Source of the DNA: Cellulomonas sp. KH9
GTDB taxonomy: Bacteria; Actinomycetota; Actinomycetes; Actinomycetales; Cellulomonadaceae
Reading direction: 5' to 3'
DNA: 64,000 bases
Assembly (NCBI RefSeq): GCF_900114185.1
Contig: NZ_FOSE01000003.1
Span: 496,001 to 560,000 of the forward strand
The notes beneath the pieces are model-generated. The model was not told the DNA's origin. It did no database searches and saw only the letters and a list, made by a program, of their open reading frames with translations. Shown one piece after another: positions 58,711 to 64,000 of this stretch (the first letter of the stretch is position 1; every line of letters begins with the position of its first letter). A program made the translations under genes and the position numbers.

Positions 58711-59690
58711 CCGGCATCATCAGCCACGACGGGGAGAAGCGACTGGTCCTGGCCTCCGGCCGGGCGCACCCCGAGCTCGCGCAGGACGTGGCGGACGCAC
58801 TGGGGATCGAGCTCCTGCCGACCACCGCGTACGACTTCGCCAACGGCGAGATCTACGTGCGGTTCGGGGAGTCCGTGCGCGGCGCGGACGCGTTCATCCT
58901 GCAGTCGCACTGCTCGCCCATCAACCAGTGGGTCATGGAGCAGCTGCTCATGATCGACGCGATGAAGCGCGCGTCGGCCAAGACGATCACGGTCATCGCG
59001 CCGTTCTACCCGTACGCCCGCCAGGACAAGAAGCACCGCGGTCGCGAGCCGATCTCGGCCCGCCTCATGGCCGACCTGTTCCGCACGGCCGGGGCCGACC
59101 GCATCATGAGCGTCGACCTGCACGCGGCGCAGACGCAGGGCTTCTTCGACGGGCCGGTCGACCACCTGTGGGCCCAGCCGATCCTCGTCGAGTACGTGCG
59201 CACGCGCGTCGACACCTCGAACGTCACGGTGGTCTCGCCCGACGCCGGGCGCATCCGCGTCGCGGAGCAGTGGGCCGCCAAGCTCGGCGGGGGACCGCTC
59301 GCGTTCGTCCACAAGACGCGCGACATCCGCAGCCCCAACAAGGCCGTCGCCAACCGTGTCGTCGGTGACGTCGAGGGCAAGAGCTGCGTGATCGTCGACG
59401 ACCTCATCGACACCGCCGGCACCATCGCCGGGGCCGTGCGGGTCGTCCTCGAGGCCGGCGCCAAGGACGTCATCGTCGCGGCGACGCACGGCGTGCTGTC
59501 CGACCCGGCGGTCGAGCGGCTGCAGCAGTGCGGTGCCCGTGAGGTCATCATCACGGACACGCTGCCCGTGGCCGAGGAGCGTCGGTTCCCGCAGCTCACC
59601 GTGCTGTCGATCGCCCCGCTGCTCGCCCGTGCGATCCGTGAGGTGTTCGACGACGGCTCCGTGACCTCGCTGTTCGACGGCAACGCCTGA
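58707..59690 (+). CDS. prs: Ribose-phosphate pyrophosphokinase
   Basis: 327 residues from ATG 58707 (ATGA overlap). Makes PRPP from ribose-5-phosphate and [58 protein letters not shown] (catalytic flexible loop), [12 protein letters not shown] and the PRPP-binding [16 protein letters not shown] are all present. The glmU-prs pairing is universal in actinobacteria. Confidence 0.97.
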   Translation: MTGIISHDGEKRLVLASGRAHPELAQDVADALGIELLPTTAYDFANGEIYVRFGESVRGADAFILQSHCSPINQWVMEQLLMIDAMKRASAKTITVIAPFYPYARQDKKHRGREPISARLMADLFRTAGADRIMSVDLHAAQTQGFFDGPVDHLWAQPILVEYVRTRVDTSNVTVVSPDAGRIRVAEQWAAKLGGGPLAFVHKTRDIRSPNKAVANRVVGDVEGKSCVIVDDLIDTAGTIAGAVRVVLEAGAKDVIVAATHGVLSDPAVERLQQCGAREVIITDTLPVAEERRFPQLTVLSIAPLLARAIREVFDDGSVTSLFDGNA

Positions 59691-60003
59691 GACGTCCGCC
59701 ACCTCCCGGTCGTCCGGCACACGGTCGTCCGGCACACGGTCGTCCGGCACACGGTCGTCCGGTAGGATCGTCAGGTTGCCTCGGCGAGGGACGACGGACG
59801 GTCGAGCGGGAAGCACCATCCCCGCGGGCCCATCCGGCTCCGTGATCGACTGGGTGGTCGCCTCCGCGTGCCCGTCCTGCGTCCCGCGTCGAGGCCACCG
59901 GGCCCCGCGCCCGAACCACCCGAGGGGCACCTCCCACGGGGCCGAACCACGAAGACCCGCGCCCGCGCACCACCGCGGCGCCACCCCACGCTGAGGAGCA
60001 CAC
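59691..60003 (+). other. 313 bp gap: repeats, promoter and long rplY leader
   Basis: After prs come 15-bp repeats (59707-59766), then TAGGAT (59763-59768) as -10 box. The predicted rplY leader is about 230 nt and has no credible coding sequence. GAGGAG precedes GTG 60004. Such a long leader on a ribosomal protein gene suggests regulation, but no known motif was recognised. Confidence 0.5.
59707..59766 (+). repeat. 15-bp tandem repeat upstream of rplY
   Basis: CGGTCGTCCGGCACA occurs three times exactly (59707, 59722, 59737), and a fourth copy (59752) changes its last four bases so that it runs into the TAGGAT promoter box. It covers the -35 region. Confidence 0.9.
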
Positions 60004-60621
60004 GTGTCCGAGATCAAGCTCGCCGCCACCGCCCGCACCGAGTTCGGCAAGGGCGCCGCGCGCCGTCTGCGCCGCGCGCACCAGGTCCCCGCGGTGCTCT
60101 ACGGCCACGGCACGCAGCCCCTGCACGTCGCCCTGCCGGGCCACGAGACGATGCTCGCGCTGAAGCACTCGAACGCCCTGTACTCGATCGAGCTCGACGG
60201 CACGACGACGCTCGCGATCGTCAAGGACGTCCAGCGTGACGTCGTGCGCCAGGTCATCGAGCACGTCGACCTGCTCATCGTGAAGAAGGGCGAGAAGGTC
60301 GCCGTCGACGTCCCGGTCCACGTGGTGGGCGAGTCGGCCCCCGGCACCATCCACGTCGTCGAGACGCAGAACCTGTCGCTCGAGGCCGAGGCCACGCACC
60401 TGCCGCAGGGCGTCGAGGTCTCCATCGAGGGCCTCGCCGACGGCGCCACGATCACCGCCGGCGACGTCGTCCTGCCCGAGGGCGCCACGCTCGTCACCGA
60501 CCCGGAGATCACGGTCGTCACCATCAGCACCCCGCAGGCGTCCGCCGCCGACGTCGCCGCCGACGCGGCCGCCGCCGACCTCGCCGCGCAGCAGTCGGCC
60601 GCCTCGGCCTCCGAGGGCTGA
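60004..60621 (+). CDS. rplY: Ribosomal protein bL25 (CTC/TL5 form)
   Basis: 205 residues from GTG 60004 with GAGGAG. The 5S-rRNA-binding domain starts [33 protein letters not shown] (about 4-36), and [24 protein letters not shown] leads into the C-terminal TL5-type beta domain with [29 protein letters not shown] 30-residue Ala/Ser tail ends it. Position prs-rplY-pth is conserved. Confidence 0.96.
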   Translation: MSEIKLAATARTEFGKGAARRLRRAHQVPAVLYGHGTQPLHVALPGHETMLALKHSNALYSIELDGTTTLAIVKDVQRDVVRQVIEHVDLLIVKKGEKVAVDVPVHVVGESAPGTIHVVETQNLSLEAEATHLPQGVEVSIEGLADGATITAGDVVLPEGATLVTDPEITVVTISTPQASAADVAADAAAADLAAQQSAASASEG

Positions 60622-60637
60622 GCGACCCCGCTCCCCG

Positions 60638-60671
60638 CGACGCCCGGTACCGTCCACGGTGCCGGGCGTCG
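60638..60671 (+). terminator. 15-bp hairpin after rplY
   Basis: CGACGCCCGGTACCG pairs with CGGTGCCGGGCGTCG (one T-G) around TCCA. Confidence 0.85.
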
Positions 60672-60710
60672 CCGTGCCCCCGCACCCCCGACCCCGGAGG
60701 AGACCTCCCC

Positions 60711-61331
60711 GTGAGCGACGGACCCTGGCTCGTCGTCGGCCTCGGCAACCCCGGCCCGCAGTACGCCGGCAACCGGCACAACGTCGGCCAGATGGTGCTG
60801 GACGAGCTCGCACGGCGCACGGGTGCGTCGTTCGGGTCCCGTAGCGCGGGTCTGCTCGGTCGTCGGCCGCAGGCCGTGACGGCGGACGTGCGTCTGGGCA
60901 CGCTGCCCGGTGGGGCCCCGGGCCCCCGGGTGGTCCTGGCCAAGCCCACGACGTACATGAACGTGTCCGGCGGGCCGGTGGCGGCGCTCGCGCGGTACCA
61001 CGACGTCCCGGTCGAGCGGGTGGTCATGGTGCACGACGAGCTCGACATCCCCTTCGCGGACGTGCGGCTCAAGCGCGGCGGGGGTGAGGGCGGCCACAAC
61101 GGGCTCCGCGACACCAGCAAGGCCCTGGGGTCCAAGGACTACGTGCGTGTCCGGGTCGGCGTGGGGCGCCCCCCGGGCCGGCAGGATCCCGCGGACTTCG
61201 TGCTCAAGGACTTCACCGGCGCGGAGAAGAAGGACTTGCCGTGGCTGGTCGACCGTGCCGCGGACGCCGTGGAGGCCGTCGTCCTCGACGGGCTGGAGGC
61301 CGCCCAGCTGCGGTTCCACACCCGTTCCTGA
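60711..61331 (+). CDS. pth: Peptidyl-tRNA hydrolase
   Basis: 206 residues from GTG 60711 with GGAGGAGA upstream. Recycles peptidyl-tRNA by cleaving its ester bond. [29 protein letters not shown] contains the catalytic His at about residue 23. [47 protein letters not shown] and RVRVGVGRP are the remaining signatures. The Arg/Ala insertion around residues 40-60 is longer than in E. coli. Confidence 0.96.
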   Translation: MSDGPWLVVGLGNPGPQYAGNRHNVGQMVLDELARRTGASFGSRSAGLLGRRPQAVTADVRLGTLPGGAPGPRVVLAKPTTYMNVSGGPVAALARYHDVPVERVVMVHDELDIPFADVRLKRGGGEGGHNGLRDTSKALGSKDYVRVRVGVGRPPGRQDPADFVLKDFTGAEKKDLPWLVDRAADAVEAVVLDGLEAAQLRFHTRS

Positions 61332-61372
61332 GGTCGCGACCGGGCGTCCGGGCGTTCACCGGATGTTCACCG

Positions 61373-61393
61373 ACCCGCCGTTCTGCGGTGGGT
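61373..61393 (+). terminator. 8-bp hairpin after pth
   Basis: ACCCGCCG and CGGTGGGT (one G-T pair) around TTCTG, about 40 bases after the pth stop. Confidence 0.5.
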
Positions 61394-61501
61394 GACAACT
61401 GCGTGTGAAACGGGTGAAATCGGACGGATCACCCGCAACAGCCCGAACAGGGCATATAGCCTCCTGGGTACTGCAGGCACGCGCTGAGCCCGGGGGACGC
61501 C

Positions 61502-63028
61502 ATGACACTGACGGCTGACGAGCACGCGTGGCGGACCACCGACGAACGTGAGCGACGCGGGACGGCTCGTGAGCCCCGCCGGTCCTGGGCCTCCGCGCAG
61601 CCGTTCGAGCGGCGCGTGACGCCGGTCAACTCCGACGGCGGACTGCTGGCCGAGAGCTGGCGTGCGGTGGGTGCCCACTACGTGCGGTTCATGTGCGCGC
61701 TCGACGCGATCGTCGCCGCGGGGGTGACCTACGCCCTGCTGGCGCGGTCGACCGACGGACCGCGTGCCGTGCTCGCCAGCCTGCTCGGGGCGCTGCTGTT
61801 CGTCGCCCTCGTGGGAGCGTTCCGCGGGTACGACCGGGACCGCGTCGGGGACGGACCCACCGAGTTCCAGGCCGTCCTGCGTGCCGGCGCCGGTGTCGCG
61901 GCCACCCTCGTGGCGCTGTCGTGGCTGCTGGACCTGCCCGTGCCGCGCCAGACCGTGCTGCTGGGTGTCCCGCTGACCGTCGGCGTCGTCGCGGTCGTCC
62001 GGCACGCGGGCCGACGGCGGGTGCACCGGTGGCGGTTCGCGGGCCAGGCCATGATGCGCACGGTCGTCATCGGGGACGTCGCGACGGCGCAGCGCGTCGC
62101 CGCGGACCTGCACGCCGCCCCGCACCACGGGTACGAGGTGATCGGGGTCTGCGTGTCCGACCTCGACTCCGTGCCGGCCACGGACGTCCCCGTGCTCGGC
62201 GCCACCGCCGATGTCGTCCAGGTGGTGGTGGACCACGCCGCGGACGTCGTGGTGGTCGGTGCGGGTCACCTGCGGGGTGAGGCGCTGCGACGGCTGAGCT
62301 GGGCGCTCGGCCGTGCCGGGGCCCATCTCGTCGTGGTGCCGGACCTCGTCGAGGTCGCCGGCCCGCGCCTCGCGGTGCGCCCGACCGCCGGGCTGTCCCT
62401 GCTCGAGGTGGAGGTCGGCGCGCCCCGGCGGCGGACCGTCGCCAAGGCCGTGCTCGACGTCACGCTGGCGCTGGTCGCGGGTGTGGTCGCGCTGCCGGTC
62501 GTGCTGGCGGCGGCGGCGGTCGTGCGGGCCACGTCCCCCGGGCGGGCGTTCTTCCACCAGACGCGCGTGGGTGTCGACGGGCGGCGCTTCACCATGTGGA
62601 AGCTGCGGACGATGTACGTCGACGCCGACGCCCGCCTCGAAGGGCTGCGCGCGCGCAACGAGGGCGCGGGCGTGCTCTTCAAGATGCGGCAGGACCCGCG
62701 GGTCACACCGGTGGGCCGCTGGCTGCGCCGGTACTCGCTGGACGAGCTGCCCCAGCTGTGGAACGTCGTGCGCGGCGACATGTCGCTCGTGGGCCCGCGC
62801 CCGCCGCTCGAGCACGAGGTGCAGGCGTACCAGGACCAGGTTCACCGCCGGCTGCACGTCAAGCCCGGACTGACCGGGCTGTGGCAGGTGAGCGGGAGGT
62901 CCGACCTGGACTGGGACGAGTCCGTGCGCCTGGACCTGCGCTACGTCGACAACTGGTCGGTCGCCATGGACCTCATGATCCTGTGGAAGACGGCCCGCGC
63001 GGTCCTGCGCAGCTCCGGCGCGTACTGA
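61502..63028 (+). CDS. Undecaprenyl-phosphate sugar-1-phosphate transferase (polyprenol type, WcaJ/CpsE-like)
   Basis: 508 residues from ATG 61502, GGGGGA upstream. Four to five N-terminal membrane helices (about 60-165), a Rossmann-like CoA_binding_3 region (about 180-290), one more helix (about 315-338), then the catalytic bac_transf domain: HQTRVGVDGRRFTMWKLRTMYVDAD, RNEGAGVLFKMRQDPRVTPVGRWLRRYSLDELPQLWNVVRGDMSLVGPRPPL in pieces, GLTGLWQVSGRSDL, ending ILWKTARAVLRSSGAY. It starts synthesis of an exopolysaccharide repeat unit on the lipid carrier. Probably the first gene of a polysaccharide region to the right. Confidence 0.95.
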   Translation: MTLTADEHAWRTTDERERRGTAREPRRSWASAQPFERRVTPVNSDGGLLAESWRAVGAHYVRFMCALDAIVAAGVTYALLARSTDGPRAVLASLLGALLFVALVGAFRGYDRDRVGDGPTEFQAVLRAGAGVAATLVALSWLLDLPVPRQTVLLGVPLTVGVVAVVRHAGRRRVHRWRFAGQAMMRTVVIGDVATAQRVAADLHAAPHHGYEVIGVCVSDLDSVPATDVPVLGATADVVQVVVDHAADVVVVGAGHLRGEALRRLSWALGRAGAHLVVVPDLVEVAGPRLAVRPTAGLSLLEVEVGAPRRRTVAKAVLDVTLALVAGVVALPVVLAAAAVVRATSPGRAFFHQTRVGVDGRRFTMWKLRTMYVDADARLEGLRARNEGAGVLFKMRQDPRVTPVGRWLRRYSLDELPQLWNVVRGDMSLVGPRPPLEHEVQAYQDQVHRRLHVKPGLTGLWQVSGRSDLDWDESVRLDLRYVDNWSVAMDLMILWKTARAVLRSSGAY

Positions 63029-63163
63029 CGGAGGCGCATTCGCACCGGTACCCGGCGACGCGGGTGCCGGTGCGGTCGTCTGTCCAGATGCCGGACTGCG
63101 GGCCCCCGGCGACCTCCCGTGGATCGGTGCCGGTCAGCGACGGGAAAGCGCCCGACCGCAGAC

Positions 63164-63179
63164 AGTGACGTACGTCACA
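63164..63179. promoter_or_regulatory. CRP/GlxR-type operator
   Basis: AGTGA-CGTACG-TCACA matches the actinobacterial cAMP-receptor consensus TGTGA-N6-TCACA, with a perfect 14-bp core. It is 51 bases before the ATG of the DNRLRE gene. TTCACCCG (63181-63188) and CGGGTGAA (63203-63210) form a second inverted repeat just downstream. Confidence 0.65.
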
Positions 63180-63230
63180 CTTCACCCGCGAGGGGGAGCG
63201 ACCGGGTGAATTGCACCATCATGTCGTCGT

Positions 63231-64000
63231 ATGGGTGAAACGACTTCACGGGCAGGGCGGCACGCCGCCCCCGTCGCCGGCTCCCCGCTCCGACGCTGGG
63301 CGGCCATGCTGCTCGCGGCGATGGTGGTCCTGGTCTCGTTCTCGCGGGCGGACGACGCGTCCGCCGCCGACTCGGGGTCCGTCACCCTGACGCCGACCCA
63401 GGCGACGTTCACGTCGTCGGCGGCGCCACGCACCAACTACGCGCAGTACGACGTCCTCGTCTCGACGTCGTCGGTCTACCGGACGTACCTCACCTTCGAC
63501 ACGTCCGTGGTGCCGGCCGGCGCCACCGTGACGAACGCGGAGCTGCGCCTGTCGGTCCGCACGAGCGCCACCCGGACCCCGGGCCTCGCCGTGCGCAGCG
63601 TGCCGGCCGGCTGGCGGGCCTCGGCCGTGACGTCCGCCAACCGGCCCACGGCCCGCGGCGCGGCGCTCAACGCGCCCGTGACGGCCGTCCCCGGGGCGAC
63701 CATGTCGGCACGCCTGGACCCCTCCGGCGTCGTCGCCGGCGGTGCGACGTCCTTCGAGGTGCTGTACGACGTGCGCGCGTCGGGCGTCCGGCTCGACAAG
63801 CTGGGGAGCAAGGGGCCCCGGCTCGTCCTCACGTGGACGACCGGCGGCTCGACGGCCGCCCCCACGCCGACACCGACGCGCACCACCGCGACGCCCCGCC
63901 CGTCGGCGAGCGCGACGCCGCGGCCCAGCAGCACGCCGCGCCCCACCGCCACCGCGACGGTGCGCCCGACGCCGACGGCGTCCGCGGCGCCCTCGCCCAC
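63231..64000 (+). CDS. Secreted DNRLRE-domain protein (3' end outside window)
   Basis: 256 residues visible from ATG 63231, open at the window end. The signal peptide has a basic n-region, a hydrophobic core (LRRWAAMLLAAMVVLVSFS) and a likely cut near ADDASAA (about 46). The DNRLRE/CBM96-like beta domain (about 50-205) has TPTQATFTSSAAPRTNYAQY, YRTYLTFDTSVVPAGATVTNAELRL and SGVRLDKLGSKGPRLVLTW. A Thr/Pro/Ser linker starts at about 210 and should join a further domain beyond the window. Linkers like this are possible O-mannosylation sites for the PMT of this window. Confidence 0.85.
   Translation, partial: MGETTSRAGRHAAPVAGSPLRRWAAMLLAAMVVLVSFSRADDASAADSGSVTLTPTQATFTSSAAPRTNYAQYDVLVSTSSVYRTYLTFDTSVVPAGATVTNAELRLSVRTSATRTPGLAVRSVPAGWRASAVTSANRPTARGAALNAPVTAVPGATMSARLDPSGVVAGGATSFEVLYDVRASGVRLDKLGSKGPRLVLTWTTGGSTAAPTPTPTRTTATPRPSASATPRPSSTPRPTATATVRPTPTASAAPSP

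Overview
The window is very GC-rich, densely coding DNA from an actinobacterium. Several genes point to Cellulomonas or a close relative in Cellulomonadaceae (Micrococcales): a secreted family 6 cellulase, a family 20 hexosaminidase, two intracellular beta-galactosidase-type enzymes, a DNRLRE exoprotein and long Ala/Pro/Thr-rich linkers. No transposase, integrase, phage gene or CRISPR array was found. The main backbone is the actinobacterial housekeeping block that in Mycobacterium tuberculosis runs from about Rv0985c to Rv1019.

Layout. 0-6.5 kb: partial MFS transporter, a 404 bp gap with a strong hairpin, a 1506-aa helicase-like protein whose ATPase motifs are all degenerate, and a small disordered protein. 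6.5-15.3 kb: mscL, a SAF-domain protein, the FmdB/Ruc-type redox chaperone gene with a CIRCE operator upstream, a penicillin-acylase-family hydrolase, 5-formyl-THF cyclo-ligase, a MoeA-like protein that looks like the cell-division scaffold Glp, a RimJ-like acetyltransferase and a membrane protein in the position of the Glp receptor GLPR. 15.3-25.3 kb: tRNA-Ala(CGC), GH6 cellulase, a eukaryotic-type UDP-glucose pyrophosphorylase (classical galU is missing from its usual place), GlsB-type membrane protein, GH20, protein O-mannosyltransferase divergent from rsmI, nicotinamidase, and a lipoprotein PQQ-type sugar dehydrogenase.

25.4-41.2 kb: small membrane protein plus bacterial PH-domain protein, metG-tatD, two tandem DUF348/G5 cell-wall lytic proteins (the second a true RpfB) that share a promoter element resembling an MtrA box, rsmA-ispE, a NarL-type two-component system with a NatAB-like exporter, an ABC-F protein and an ArsR regulator. 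41.2-42.6 kb: MarR, TetR and tRNA-Gln(TTG). 42.6-56.8 kb: an accessory carbohydrate region lying between tRNA-Gln and glmU. It holds a CUT1 sugar ABC transporter without an ATPase, a divergent GH35 enzyme, a ROK repressor, a GH2 beta-galactosidase, a secreted esterase under a LacI-type operator, an MFS permease and a YqhA-family protein. 56.9-61.4 kb: glmU-prs-rplY-pth. 61.4-64 kb: an undecaprenyl-phosphate sugar transferase and the start of a secreted DNRLRE-repeat protein preceded by a CRP/GlxR-type site.

Regulation. Many genes start 6-8 bases after an nAnnnT hexamer with no Shine-Dalgarno sequence, so leaderless transcription looks common. Internal operon genes overlap by 4 bases (ATGA/GTGA) or carry GGAGG-type sites. 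The most interesting points are the Glp/GLPR-like pair outside Corynebacteriales, the motif-dead helicase sharing a (T/S)GAxPVVR repeat with the GLPR-like protein, the CIRCE-ruc arrangement, the twin rpf-type promoters, and the carbohydrate region with recognisable operators.
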